Source: Hyphomicrobium sp. CS1BSMeth3
GTDB lineage: Bacteria; Pseudomonadota; Alphaproteobacteria; Rhizobiales; Hyphomicrobiaceae
DNA length: 64,000 nt
Direction of reading: 5' to 3'
Assembly: GCF_900117415.1 (NCBI RefSeq)
Contig: NZ_FPEI01000005.1
Span: 1,054,001 to 1,118,000, forward strand
Within the stretch, counting starts at the first letter, position 1, and each line of letters opens with the position of its first letter. The position numbers and the translations under genes were made by a program. Of the stretch, positions 34,733-43,780 are shown piece by piece. The notes beneath the pieces were generated by a model that had not been told where the DNA came from, did no database searches, and saw only the letters and a program-made list of their open reading frames with translations.

Positions 34733-36340
34733 GTGCGTCCTTTCCTCACGCTGCATCACCCCACACAGGCCCAGCTGTACTACGAGCAGGGGGTGTGGCG
34801 CGCAGAGACTTTCTATGGGCTGCTTGCTCGTCACTCTGAGGAGAGACCGGAGGCAATAGCGCTACAGGACGGGCGGCGGAAGCTGACGTGGAAGGAATTG
34901 CGCGAATGGGTCGATGGTGTTGCGGCAGATCTTCTAGCCAGAGGTATTGCGGGCGGTGACCGCGTAGCGATCTGGATGTCCAATCGAGTCGAGCCCGTCG
35001 TCATGTTTCTCGCTTGCGCGCGGGAGGGATTGGCGTGCAATCCGTCGCTGCATAGGACATTTACGTGTGCCGAGATCGGGCAGCTTCTCGAGAGGTTGCG
35101 AGCTCGGGCACTGCTGACCGAGCCGACTTGGGGTGCTGATCGCGCGCACGCCGATTTTGATGCTGTCCTCGCCGGCGTCCCGTCGCTGAAGGCTGTCTAC
35201 GCAGAGGGTAGCCTGCCGGGTCCAGCAGTGAATCTCGGTGCAGCCGTCGCCGATCCCGATCGCGTGGTCTACCTAGCCTTCACGTCCGGAACGACCGGAA
35301 GTCCCAAGTGCGTCATGCATTCGCACAACACTCTGCTTGCTAACGCGCGAGATATGGTGCGTGACTGGGGACATGGCCCGGACACGGTGTTGCTAAGTCT
35401 CTCGCCACTCTCGCATCACATTGCGTGGGTGGGCATCGCGCAATGGCTTGTCGCTGGATGCCGTTTCGTGACTAACGACCCACCGCATGGTGTCAGCACT
35501 CTTGACTGGATCATTCGGACAGGGGCGACATACGTGATGGGCGTACCCACGCACGCCATGGATGTGCTTGCGCAGCAGAAGGCAACTGGACTCGAGCGAT
35601 TGGGCCGAGTTTCGGTGTTTTATATGGCGGGAGCGCCAATTCCGCCTTCCGTTGCGGCTGCGTTCGTGGCGCAAGGCATCAAGCCGCAAAATATCTACGG
35701 CATGACAGAGTGCTCATCACACCAGTACACGCATCCCGACGACGAGACAGAAATCTGCATATCCACCTGCGGACGCGGGGGAGCGGCTTATGAGGTGTGC
35801 TTGTTCGATCCCGCGGACAGGGATCGGCCGTTGGGGCCGTCGGAGACAGGCGAGATCGGCGGTCGCGGCGGTGCACTGATGCTCGGCTACTTCGACAACC
35901 AGACCGCCACGGAAGACAGTTTCAATCGTGACGGCTGGTTCATGTCGGGAGACCTCGGCTCGCTGGATGAGCACGGCAATCTCAAGGTGGAAGGCCGTCT
36001 GAAAGACCTCATAATCCGCGGCGGACACAATATCTATCCGGCGCATATCGAGGCGCTCGCCCTGCGGCACGCGGACGTAGAGCGTGTTGCGTGCTTTCCA
36101 GTGACAGACGAGCGGCTTGGCGAACGGGTGTGCATTGCCGTAACCGGCAACATCGCGTCGGGTGAGCTGTTGGGGCATCTAGAGCGCGAAGGCCTCTCCA
36201 GGTACGACATGCCCGAGTACTTTACGCGCCTCGACGAGTTTCCCCTGACGGCTAGCGGCAAGATCCTCAAGCGCGAGCTGATCGAGATGGTGAAGCGAGG
36301 TGCGATCGCACCAGTACTGGTGCGCTTCGAGGCTAAGTAG
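34733..36340 (+). CDS. AMP-forming acyl-CoA ligase (cyclohexanecarboxylate-CoA ligase type, AliA-like), copy 2
   Basis: A 535-residue adenylate-forming ligase with TSGTTGSPKC at residue 184, YGMTECSSHQYTHP, SGDLGSLDEHG and the closing GKILKREL lysine. It is a full-length paralogue of the ligase at 25829. Start is GTG 34733 after a GGGGGAG site, 17 bp behind the BadI-like gene. Position beside BadI- and BadK-like genes mirrors the ali/bad cluster, so an alicyclic carboxylate is the probable substrate. Two ligases in one regulon may serve different ring substituents or steps. Confidence 0.88.
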   Translation: MRPFLTLHHPTQAQLYYEQGVWRAETFYGLLARHSEERPEAIALQDGRRKLTWKELREWVDGVAADLLARGIAGGDRVAIWMSNRVEPVVMFLACAREGLACNPSLHRTFTCAEIGQLLERLRARALLTEPTWGADRAHADFDAVLAGVPSLKAVYAEGSLPGPAVNLGAAVADPDRVVYLAFTSGTTGSPKCVMHSHNTLLANARDMVRDWGHGPDTVLLSLSPLSHHIAWVGIAQWLVAGCRFVTNDPPHGVSTLDWIIRTGATYVMGVPTHAMDVLAQQKATGLERLGRVSVFYMAGAPIPPSVAAAFVAQGIKPQNIYGMTECSSHQYTHPDDETEICISTCGRGGAAYEVCLFDPADRDRPLGPSETGEIGGRGGALMLGYFDNQTATEDSFNRDGWFMSGDLGSLDEHGNLKVEGRLKDLIIRGGHNIYPAHIEALALRHADVERVACFPVTDERLGERVCIAVTGNIASGELLGHLEREGLSRYDMPEYFTRLDEFPLTASGKILKRELIEMVKRGAIAPVLVRFEAK

Positions 36341-36352
36341 GACGGTATATTC

Positions 36353-37120
36353 ATGTCTGTCGAATTAACCGAACGTGGCGACTGTGCGGTCATTACGCTC
36401 AACCGACCTGAGGCGTTGAATGCCTTGTCTTTTGGCGTTCTGAGGCGGCTGGGGGAAGTATTCGACGAGCTTGCCGAGACTAACGCGCGCGCTCTCATCG
36501 TCACAGGAGCGGGCACGAAGGCGTTTTGTGCAGGCGCAGATATCAAGGAACTGCGAGATCGTGATCTGAAGGCACAAAAGCGCGGTGCCGAACTGGGCCA
36601 GGCCGTATTCGCGAAGCTGGACAGGCTGTCGATGCCGTCAATTGCGGTGATCAACGGGTTCGCGTTTGGGGGCGGACTGGAATTGGCCTTGGCGTGCACG
36701 TTCCGGATTGCCACGCGTAATGCCAAGATGGGTCTTCCAGAGATCAAGCTTGGACTGATCCCCGGATACGGTGGCACCCAGCGATTACCCCGAGTGGTGG
36801 GCGAGGCACGCGCACTTGAGATCATTATGACCGGTCGCTCGGTTGCCGCCGATGAAGCGGAGAAAATTGGCCTTGTGCATCGGCTGGTGGATGGCGATGC
36901 GCTTGAGGCAGGATTGGCATTCGCAAGTGAGTTCACGAGCTACAGCTTGCCGGTCTTGCTGTTTGCCAGAGGTGCCGTAAGGCGTGCATTGGACGTGCCC
37001 ATTCATGAAGGCCTAGAGATCGAAGCGGATCTGTCGACGCTCGCATTTCAAACCAAGGACGCTGCGGAAGGTACAGCGGCCTTCGAGGAGAAGCGCAAGC
37101 CGAGGTTTAGTGATGAGTAA
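36353..37120 (+). CDS. Enoyl-CoA hydratase (BadK-like)
   Basis: A 255-residue classical crotonase. Both catalytic glutamates are in place: GLPEIKLGLIPGYGGTQRLPR contains the two Glu-bearing segments of hydratases. Oxyanion holes are FCAGADIKEL and FAFGGGLELA. In the proposed pathway it adds water to the ring enoyl-CoA (cyclohex-1-ene-1-carboxyl-CoA type) as BadK does. Starts 12 bp behind the ligase with an AGGACGG site. Its end overlaps the SDR gene. Confidence 0.9.
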   Translation: MSVELTERGDCAVITLNRPEALNALSFGVLRRLGEVFDELAETNARALIVTGAGTKAFCAGADIKELRDRDLKAQKRGAELGQAVFAKLDRLSMPSIAVINGFAFGGGLELALACTFRIATRNAKMGLPEIKLGLIPGYGGTQRLPRVVGEARALEIIMTGRSVAADEAEKIGLVHRLVDGDALEAGLAFASEFTSYSLPVLLFARGAVRRALDVPIHEGLEIEADLSTLAFQTKDAAEGTAAFEEKRKPRFSDE

Positions 37121-37820
37121 AGGCATCATCATCGTGACCGGCGCTACGCGCGGCATAGGCGCGGCGATCGCCGCGGAGCTTGACGCGTTGGGCTTCAGGG
37201 TCGCAGGGCTCTCTCGCTCGGGAGAGACAGTTGCTGGCGAGGGGTTTGTCTGCGACGTATCGGATGAAGAGAGTATTGCGAACGCAGTCGCTGAGGTAGC
37301 GTCGCGCGGTAGGATTGTAGGTCTTGTCAACAATGCGGGCCTCTATCGGGAGCACAAGAGCGCCAACCTCTCCGGCGCGGAGTTCGAGCATCTGATGCGG
37401 ACGAATGCCACGTCTGTTGTGGTCGCTTCTCGCGAAGCGTACTCGCACCTCAGAAACGGCGGCGGCGGCCTCATCGTCAACATCGGATCTTTCTTCGACA
37501 AGCTTGGTGTTGGTCGCAGTGTGGCCTATTGCGCATCCAAGGCTGCAATAGGTGCTATCACGCGCTGTCTGGCAGTTGAGTGGGCCAAGGACAATATCAG
37601 GGTGCTGGATGTGGCACCTGGCTATATCGCCACCAACCTCAATGCGGATTTTCTCAGCAAGGAAGCTGGAATGCGCTGGATCGAGGAGCGTATCCCGGTG
37701 AAGCGTCCCGGCCAACCGAGCGAGGTAGCGAAGCTCGTCGGGACGCTATTCACGTCCGATATAGGCTTTCTCACTGGCGAGACCATCTACATGGACGGCG
37801 GTCAGGGCATGCACCTCTGA
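37113..37820 (+). CDS. SDR dehydrogenase (BadH-like 2-hydroxyacyl-CoA ring dehydrogenase)
   Basis: A 235-residue classical SDR: TGATRGIG nucleotide-binding motif at residues 9-16, NNAGLY, catalytic Ser in NIGSFFDK and YxxxK as YCASKAA. It ends with GETIYMDGGQGMH, as FabG-like enzymes do. Between a hydratase and a BadI-like hydrolase gene it would oxidise the hydroxyl to the keto group, as BadH does on 2-hydroxycyclohexanecarboxyl-CoA. Start ATG 37113 is within the ECH end (overlap 8 bp); GTG 37110 is the alternative. Confidence 0.87.
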   Translation: MSKGIIIVTGATRGIGAAIAAELDALGFRVAGLSRSGETVAGEGFVCDVSDEESIANAVAEVASRGRIVGLVNNAGLYREHKSANLSGAEFEHLMRTNATSVVVASREAYSHLRNGGGGLIVNIGSFFDKLGVGRSVAYCASKAAIGAITRCLAVEWAKDNIRVLDVAPGYIATNLNADFLSKEAGMRWIEERIPVKRPGQPSEVAKLVGTLFTSDIGFLTGETIYMDGGQGMHL

Positions 37821-37942
37821 TGGATTTCGACATGACCGCACGGCGCTCCGCTGCCTCTCTTGTTGGCCATATGTGAGCGAGCGGGTCTGCGTCGGCTTGG
37901 ATTGCCCAATCGCGAGCTTTGCGTAAGAATGAGGGGAGAAGC

Positions 37943-39109
37943 GTGAAGATATTCAGTCAGCTCGAGCGGAAGCGAGCATGGGAGCCTGAGGAGCAGGCGA
38001 TCCTCGACGCTGTCCAGGCGGTGGTGAACGATGTGGTGGCCCCCAACGCAGCCGCCTACGACAAGAGTGGCGAGTTTCCATGGAAGAGCGTTGAGGCGCT
38101 CAATGGACTAGGGTTGAATAGCATATTCGTGCCGGAGACCTACGGAGGAAACCCGGTGCGCTATAAGCTCTATCTCGCAGTGGTGAAGATAATCTCTGAG
38201 GCTTGTGCATCCAGCGGCATCATCTACGCCACCAATTTCCACGGCATGAAGCCACTCATCGATTTCGGCACCGAGGAACAGAAGCAGCGATTGCTGCCAC
38301 GGATCGCCGACGGCGGATTGGGCTCACTTGCAATCACCGAGCCTAATGCGGGTTCCGATGCGACAGGGATGAGGACGCGGTTCATACCGGACGGCGACCA
38401 TATCGTGGTTGAAGGAGGCAAGATCTTCATCACTAGTGGCAACGCCGCTGACCTTCTCCTTGTATTCGGCAAGTGGAGCGAGATCGATGACCCGCGTCGC
38501 GCCATATCGGCGTTGATCGTTGAGAAGGATACGATCGGCTTTTCGGCGGGACGTCCGGAGGACAAGATGGGCCTGCGAGCTTCTGCCACCACGCCGCTTA
38601 ATTTCGATAGCGCACGTGTCCCACGTGCAAATTTGCTGGGCGCGCCTGGCGACGGTCTTGCGATCTTGTTGGCCTCGCTCAATAGATCGCGACCAAGTAT
38701 TGCGGCGCACGCGCTTGGAATCGCCGTGGCTGCATTTAAGGACATGACGGGATACATGAACACGCGTCGGCAATCCGGTCGGCGCATCGCGGAGTTTCAG
38801 GCCAATCAGTTCCTGCTGGCTGATTTGGCCAGCGAGCTCGCACTGTGCGAGGCCTGGCTCGACCATGTAGCTGATCTCGTCGACGGAGGATCAGATGATT
38901 TCGGCGTTGAAGCGTCCATCGCGAAGCTAAGAGCTTCCGATCTCGCCATGCGCATGACGACGGAGGCGGTACAGATGCATGGCGGCTACGGCTATATCCG
39001 CGACTATCGCGTGGAGCGCCTGATGCGCGACGCCAAGATTACGCAGATCTGGGAGGGCACCAATCAAGTGCATCGCCAGCTCATTGGGCGGAGCTTCGTA
39101 GAGAAATGA
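37943..39109 (+). CDS. Acyl-CoA dehydrogenase (AliB/BadJ-like)
   Basis: A 388-residue acyl-CoA dehydrogenase. AITEPNAGSDATGM binds flavin and substrate, and the C-terminus has YGYIRDYRVERLMRDAKITQ then WEGTNQVHR, so the medium-chain-type catalytic Glu is present. In the pathway it could dehydrogenate the ring acid-CoA (as AliB) before hydration. Start set at GTG 37943 because GGGGAGA lies just upstream; the frame to TTG 37919 lacks a site. Its stop overlaps the next start as ATGA. A gap of 122 bp separates it from the SDR gene. Confidence 0.9.
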   Translation: MKIFSQLERKRAWEPEEQAILDAVQAVVNDVVAPNAAAYDKSGEFPWKSVEALNGLGLNSIFVPETYGGNPVRYKLYLAVVKIISEACASSGIIYATNFHGMKPLIDFGTEEQKQRLLPRIADGGLGSLAITEPNAGSDATGMRTRFIPDGDHIVVEGGKIFITSGNAADLLLVFGKWSEIDDPRRAISALIVEKDTIGFSAGRPEDKMGLRASATTPLNFDSARVPRANLLGAPGDGLAILLASLNRSRPSIAAHALGIAVAAFKDMTGYMNTRRQSGRRIAEFQANQFLLADLASELALCEAWLDHVADLVDGGSDDFGVEASIAKLRASDLAMRMTTEAVQMHGGYGYIRDYRVERLMRDAKITQIWEGTNQVHRQLIGRSFVEK

Positions 39110-39987
39110 GCAAGCCGATCGCGACTGTAGCCGTTTGCGGCGCCGGGGGAACGATGGGCGCAGGCATCGCAATCGTTGCCGCGCGCGCTGGCTTCAGGAC
39201 CATTTGCCACGACGTCGCCATTGAGGGTCTCGACCGCACTCTGAAGCAGACTGAAGGCTTTCTTACAAAGTCGGTCGAGCGCGGCAAGATGACCGGTGCC
39301 GACAAAGACGCCGCTATGAGCAGACTGTCGCGAACAACGGCGCTCGACGATCTCGGCGTTGCCGACCTCGTCATCGAGGCGGTATTTGAGGAGCTCTCTG
39401 TCAAGCGTGCGTTGTTCAAAAAGCTCAACGCGATATGCCCAGATAGTACGATATTCGCATCAAACACCTCGACCCTGTCCATAACCGAGATCGCCGGCGG
39501 ATCTGGTCGTGACGATCGTGTTATCGGCCTCCATTTCTGTTTGCCGGCTCAGATGATGAAGCTGATTGAGGTGTCGCCTGGTATCAAGACGTCCGCCGCA
39601 ACGCTCGAAGCAGCTTGGTTGTGGTGCGAGAAGGCGGGGCAGCTACCAGTTAAGACGCAGGACAAACCCGGCTTCATTCTCAATGCGCTACTGGTGCCCT
39701 TCAACAACGACTGCATCCGGGCAGTCGAAGCGGGCGTGGCCTCGCCCGAAGACATAGACAAGGCTATCAAGACCGGGCTCGGCTATAAAATGGGGCCTCT
39801 AGAGCTGGTTGACCTCGTAGGCCTCGATACGCAAGTGCGGCTCTGCGAGGCGTTCTATCCCATCACGCTCGATCCGCGAGCCGCAGCACCGCCGCTGCTT
39901 CGGCGTATGGTGGCAGCAGGTCTTTTGGGGCGTAAGACCGGTCGTGGATTCTTTACCTACAACTCGGGCAAGATGTTCGGAGCTTAG
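39106..39987 (+). CDS. 3-hydroxyacyl-CoA dehydrogenase
   Basis: A 293-residue NAD-dependent dehydrogenase of the HbdA/PaaH type. The dinucleotide motif is CGAGGTMGAGIA (about 11-22), the catalytic set Ser (ASNTSTLSIT), His (GLHFCLPAQMMKLIEV) and Asn (PFNNDC) is complete, and the C-terminal domain KTGLGYKMGPLELVDLVGLD follows. It oxidises the beta-hydroxyl after ring opening. ATGA overlap with the dehydrogenase before it, and 1 bp before the next gene. Confidence 0.93.
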   Translation: MSKPIATVAVCGAGGTMGAGIAIVAARAGFRTICHDVAIEGLDRTLKQTEGFLTKSVERGKMTGADKDAAMSRLSRTTALDDLGVADLVIEAVFEELSVKRALFKKLNAICPDSTIFASNTSTLSITEIAGGSGRDDRVIGLHFCLPAQMMKLIEVSPGIKTSAATLEAAWLWCEKAGQLPVKTQDKPGFILNALLVPFNNDCIRAVEAGVASPEDIDKAIKTGLGYKMGPLELVDLVGLDTQVRLCEAFYPITLDPRAAAPPLLRRMVAAGLLGRKTGRGFFTYNSGKMFGA

Positions 39988-39988
39988 G

Positions 39989-40615
39989 ATGCGCTATTCG
40001 ATCCGTCAGCAAGGTGAGAGCCGATCGTTTCCACAAGGCGATGCCTTTCTGGCTGCCGCTGCGAGTGATGGCGAGGTCGTTATCTATCTCGGCGTGCCGC
40101 TTGAGACGGACGATACGAAGGGAGCCATTCTTATAGAGCTCGGCCTGGAGTGCCTCGGAGTGCACACTGGTGAGCGCGTCGGCGAAGAGGGTTCCAATGT
40201 GCTAGGGTTCGCGCGCTATCGGAATGGTGGTGATGCGCCAACTCAATTGGTTGAACTCGTCCGCCAACCCAACACTAGGCCCGACGCCATCGCAGCTGCG
40301 AGGGCTGTCTTTGAGGCATCAGGCTTTGTAGTAGTGGTGGCATCCGATCAAGCAGGCCGCATCATCGATCGACTCGTGCGCCCGAAGTACAACGCTGCGC
40401 TGCGCTTCTTGGATGAAGGCTTGGCCACCTCCAAGGACATGGACCTCACCTGCCGTTTGGGGCTAGGCTACCCGGACGGGCCGATCGAACGCGTCGAGCG
40501 TGGCGGGCTCGCCTATCACTACGATGTGACGGCCGCGCTTTTTGCAGTCACGGGCTTTGCGGCTTACGCTCCGGCGCGCCGCGCGATGGTGGCAAAGCAA
40601 CGCGACGGTGCGTAG
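39989..40615 (+). CDS. Stand-alone 3-hydroxyacyl-CoA dehydrogenase C-terminal-domain protein
   Basis: A 208-residue protein whose second half (RPKYNAALRFLDEGLATSKDMDLTCRLGLGYPDGPIE) is the substrate/dimer domain of 3-hydroxyacyl-CoA dehydrogenases, without the NAD-binding part. The first half is an unrelated alpha/beta segment. Such proteins occur fused to or beside full enzymes in ring-degradation operons and may form a mixed complex with the gene before it. Start set at ATG 39989, two bases after the previous stop. It is the last gene of the plus operon; the next gene converges after 30 bp with no clear terminator. Confidence 0.82.
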   Translation: MRYSIRQQGESRSFPQGDAFLAAAASDGEVVIYLGVPLETDDTKGAILIELGLECLGVHTGERVGEEGSNVLGFARYRNGGDAPTQLVELVRQPNTRPDAIAAARAVFEASGFVVVVASDQAGRIIDRLVRPKYNAALRFLDEGLATSKDMDLTCRLGLGYPDGPIERVERGGLAYHYDVTAALFAVTGFAAYAPARRAMVAKQRDGA

Positions 40616-40645
40616 CGCACAGCGCAGGCAGACGTAGTAATTGGG

Positions 40646-41788
40646 CTAGAGCCCCAGTTCGCGGGCGATGAGTTCCCGCTGAATCTGTGACGTCCCGCCG
40701 CCTATGGTGGCATTGCGGCCGTCTCGCCAGTAGCGCTGCATATCGTGGTCATACGTATAGGCCGCGCCTCCGAGAATCTGCATGCCTTGCGTCGTTACTC
40801 GGTTGAGCATCTCGGAAACGAACAGCTTTGCCATGCAGGCCTCGCGCACGCACGGCAGACGTGCGTCGTAGCGCCACGCGGCCAACGCCGTCATCCATCG
40901 ACCAGCTTCGAGATCTGTGGCCATGTCCGCCAGCATATGGGCGATCGCCTGAAACTTACTGATTGGTCTGCCGAACTGAGCTCGCTCGCGAGCATAGGCG
41001 GTGGCGTCTTCAACGGCACTCGAGGCGCTGCCTAGGTAGTTGGCAGCGAGCATGATGCGCTCACGCTCAAGATGGCGAACGATGTACTGCCAGCCCTCAT
41101 TCACGTTGCCAACTAAGCCAGCATTGGGAATACGCACATCATCAAAATAGACCTCGCACAGACCGAGTATACGCCGGCCGATAATGTTCAAGCGTCGCAC
41201 GGTCACGCCTGGAGTTCCATTGGGGACCAGGAAAAGGGAGATGCCGGCGTGTTTGGGCCCGTCAGTTCCAGTGCGCGCGGCCACAATGATCATATTGTCC
41301 TTGGCATGCGCGCCACTCGCATAAAGCTTCTGGCCATTTAACACCCAATCACCGTTTAGCTTTGCTGCGCGGGTCTGAAGCGATGCGGCATCTGAGCCCG
41401 ATCCTGGCTCAGTCAGGCTGAAAGACAGTTTGACGGTTCCTTTTAGGACTCGGGGTAGAATCTCGCCCTTCATCTCATCGCTTGCGAATTCCGATAAGAT
41501 CATAGAGCCCCAACTGATGAGTGCGAGGCGCGTCGCAAAATCGACACTTGGGCGCGCAATCTCTTCCAGTACGATGGCTATATCGGAGATGCGCGCGCCG
41601 ACGCCCCCGTATGCCTCGGGCACTACCATAGCGATGTATCCAGCATCAACCATGGCTGCGTACAGTTCCTCCGGGAAAGTGCCCTCCTCATCCCATCGGC
41701 GCACCTCAGTTCGAGAGCAATGTTGCTTGATGAAAGCGGCAACTGAGTGTCGTAGAAGTTTCTGTTCTTCGGACGGCTCGAAGTTCAT
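40646..41788 (-). CDS. Acyl-CoA dehydrogenase of the TRAP operon
   Basis: A 380-residue acyl-CoA dehydrogenase with FSLTEPGSGSDAASLQTRAA and the end RNATIGGGTSQIQRELIAREL. As in the 27497 enzyme the medium-chain Glu position is Gly, while a Glu in RHLERERIML fits the isovaleryl-type position. A branched or ring substrate is therefore more likely than a straight chain. Start set at ATG 41788 with an AGAGG site; the frame to 41827 adds 13 residues without a site. It is the last gene of the minus operon starting at DctQ. Confidence 0.9.
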   Translation of the reverse strand: MNFEPSEEQKLLRHSVAAFIKQHCSRTEVRRWDEEGTFPEELYAAMVDAGYIAMVVPEAYGGVGARISDIAIVLEEIARPSVDFATRLALISWGSMILSEFASDEMKGEILPRVLKGTVKLSFSLTEPGSGSDAASLQTRAAKLNGDWVLNGQKLYASGAHAKDNMIIVAARTGTDGPKHAGISLFLVPNGTPGVTVRRLNIIGRRILGLCEVYFDDVRIPNAGLVGNVNEGWQYIVRHLERERIMLAANYLGSASSAVEDATAYARERAQFGRPISKFQAIAHMLADMATDLEAGRWMTALAAWRYDARLPCVREACMAKLFVSEMLNRVTTQGMQILGGAAYTYDHDMQRYWRDGRNATIGGGTSQIQRELIARELGL

Positions 41789-41833
41789 TTGTGGGTGACC
41801 TCTTCTGGACCTGAGATAGTCGGGCAAAGCTTC

Positions 41834-42595
41834 TCACTTTTGCCCGGGCACCTTCGATCGAACTCTTTCAATGGCTATTTTGTGCCCGTCCGTTGCCGTT
41901 ACCAGGCCGAAAGCGTCTGCCTCGTGTGCAAACGCTGCCTCCATATTTGTCGCCCAGCATTGATGACACACAGCTTTGGTCAGCATCAGAGCCTCTGATG
42001 GGAGTTCACTCAACGAGAGCGCCAGCTCTCGGCTTGTTTGAAGCAACTGATCTTCTGGAACTACGCGACGTGTGAGCCCCAGCGACCGTGCTTCGTTGGC
42101 ATCGAGAGATCCACCGCTTAAAAGGAGATCCTGTGCGATCGCTGGCCCTACCTTAGCCTGCAGTAGAAATGTGGCCCCTCCGTCCGGGATCACACCGAGC
42201 TTTACAAACGGGAACCCCAAACGCGCATTTTCCGATAGCACGAGGATATCGGCCGCTAGAGCGAGGGAGGCGCCGCCACCGAAGGCGGCGCCTTGGACTG
42301 CGGCGACAACTACCTTACCCATGCGCATCAAAGCCGTATGCTGTCGTTGTGCCAGGAGGACGCGATCCCGCCAAGCGAGAGGGCTTTCCGGGATCGTGTC
42401 GAGATCGGCTCCTGAGCAGAATGCCCGACCTTCACCCCGCAACAGAACAAGGCGCACGGCTGGATCGGCAGCAACGGTCTCGATACATTGGCCAAGCAGT
42501 TTGCGCATCGATGAGGAAAGCGCATTGAGTTTCTCGGGGCGGTTAAGCGCGATCTCCGCTACGCCATGCCGAATCTCCAGAAGTACATCGCCCAT
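41834..42595 (-). CDS. Enoyl-CoA hydratase/isomerase of the TRAP operon
   Basis: A 253-residue crotonase with FCSGADLDTIPES and AAFGGGASLALAAD oxyanion segments. The GVIPDGGATFLL stretch has Asp at the place of the second catalytic Glu, as in PaaG-like isomerases. The function is therefore more likely double-bond isomerisation or a variant reaction than plain hydration. It lies 45 bp before the dehydrogenase gene and 35 bp behind the binding-protein gene. Confidence 0.87.
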   Translation of the reverse strand: MGDVLLEIRHGVAEIALNRPEKLNALSSSMRKLLGQCIETVAADPAVRLVLLRGEGRAFCSGADLDTIPESPLAWRDRVLLAQRQHTALMRMGKVVVAAVQGAAFGGGASLALAADILVLSENARLGFPFVKLGVIPDGGATFLLQAKVGPAIAQDLLLSGGSLDANEARSLGLTRRVVPEDQLLQTSRELALSLSELPSEALMLTKAVCHQCWATNMEAAFAHEADAFGLVTATDGHKIAIERVRSKVPGQK

Positions 42596-42630
42596 CGGAT
42601 GCTGACCTATTTGCTGTACGTGCTTCGAGC

Positions 42631-43755
42631 TCAGAACTTGGTCTTGTCGTATATCTCACGACGAAGCGCGGCTTCGAACTTCTTTTCGTCCGCGCCGATT
42701 TCGTCGACGATACCCTCCCACTTCTTGAGAGCATCAAGGAAAGCCTGGATAGCAGCCTCGGGATTCTTAGCTCCCCTCCGCTTAGCCATTGCCGTGGCTT
42801 CTTTGATCTCATCGGCTTTATGCGCCGCGAGGAGATCGACAAAAGCCTTGTCGGGCGTCGACAGCGTTACGCCCTTGGCCTTGGAACGCCCGAGTACATC
42901 AGCGTCGTCCGTAACGTAGCCTACGGCAAGCTTCGCCAGGTAGGTCGGCATAAGCTTAAGGAACGTGCCCTTGTCAGCCGCGGAAAGTCGCGTCCAGCTA
43001 TCGCTGTTCAAGTTGAGAAACGCACCTCCGAAGTACGCACCCTGAGGGACATCGACGACGTACTTGGCAGTATCCCAAAGCGAAAGCGTCTCGAGCCATG
43101 AGAGCGCACCGAGAACGCAATCGATCTGGCCTCGTTGGAGGGCCTCGTACGCTTCCGCATTCTCGATGTTGACTGGGACGCCGCCCATACGTATCGCCCA
43201 TCGGCCATAGACATTGCCCGGGGCACGCAGCTTGAGAGACTTTACGTCGGCAAGGGACGGCACCGGCTTTCGGCACATCAACTTATACGGCGTTGTGGAG
43301 TAAGCGCCGAAATACATGATCTTGTATTTCTTGTACTCAGCCAGACAATCCGGGCAGCGCAACAAGACAGTCTCGTTAATGGCACCCATTACGGAAAGGG
43401 GATCGCGAGCAAGGAATGCAAGGTCAGAGAGAGCGGTATTCAGTGGGATCTCATTCTGCGCATAGAGGGAGACAATGAAGCCCCCGTCTGCCAATCCATC
43501 GCGAACAGCCGAGAGGGTGCCTTTGCCGGCCACCAAAGCGCCGCCAGGATGCAGGGTGATCTTGAGGCTACCCTTCGTTTCCTGCTCCAGGGCCGCGAAC
43601 ATCGGCTGCAAGGCATAGCGGTTCGTCGCATGACTTGGCGGTAAGTAGTTCGTATATGCCAAGTTTGACTGGGCACCAGCATCGACCGAAGCGAGACCCG
43701 ATAGGAGCGCTGCCGCGATCGAGAGGGTGATCGGTAGTTTCAAATTCTGAGCCAT
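42631..43755 (-). CDS. TRAP transporter substrate-binding protein (DctP family)
   Basis: A 374-residue periplasmic protein with a Sec signal (hydrophobic run PITLSIAAALLSGLASV, cleavage near DAGAQ-S). The mature part has the DctP text SHATNRYALQPMFAALEQETKGSLKI and SLKLRAPGNVYGRWAIRMGG with the ligand-binding arginine. It captures a carboxylate and passes it to the DctQM permease encoded just upstream. Given the co-transcribed acyl-CoA genes, the ligand is probably the acid degraded here and not a C4-dicarboxylate. Confidence 0.92.
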   Translation of the reverse strand: MAQNLKLPITLSIAAALLSGLASVDAGAQSNLAYTNYLPPSHATNRYALQPMFAALEQETKGSLKITLHPGGALVAGKGTLSAVRDGLADGGFIVSLYAQNEIPLNTALSDLAFLARDPLSVMGAINETVLLRCPDCLAEYKKYKIMYFGAYSTTPYKLMCRKPVPSLADVKSLKLRAPGNVYGRWAIRMGGVPVNIENAEAYEALQRGQIDCVLGALSWLETLSLWDTAKYVVDVPQGAYFGGAFLNLNSDSWTRLSAADKGTFLKLMPTYLAKLAVGYVTDDADVLGRSKAKGVTLSTPDKAFVDLLAAHKADEIKEATAMAKRRGAKNPEAAIQAFLDALKKWEGIVDEIGADEKKFEAALRREIYDKTKF

Positions 43756-43780
43756 CTTAGGGTTTCCTCCAGCTACTTTG

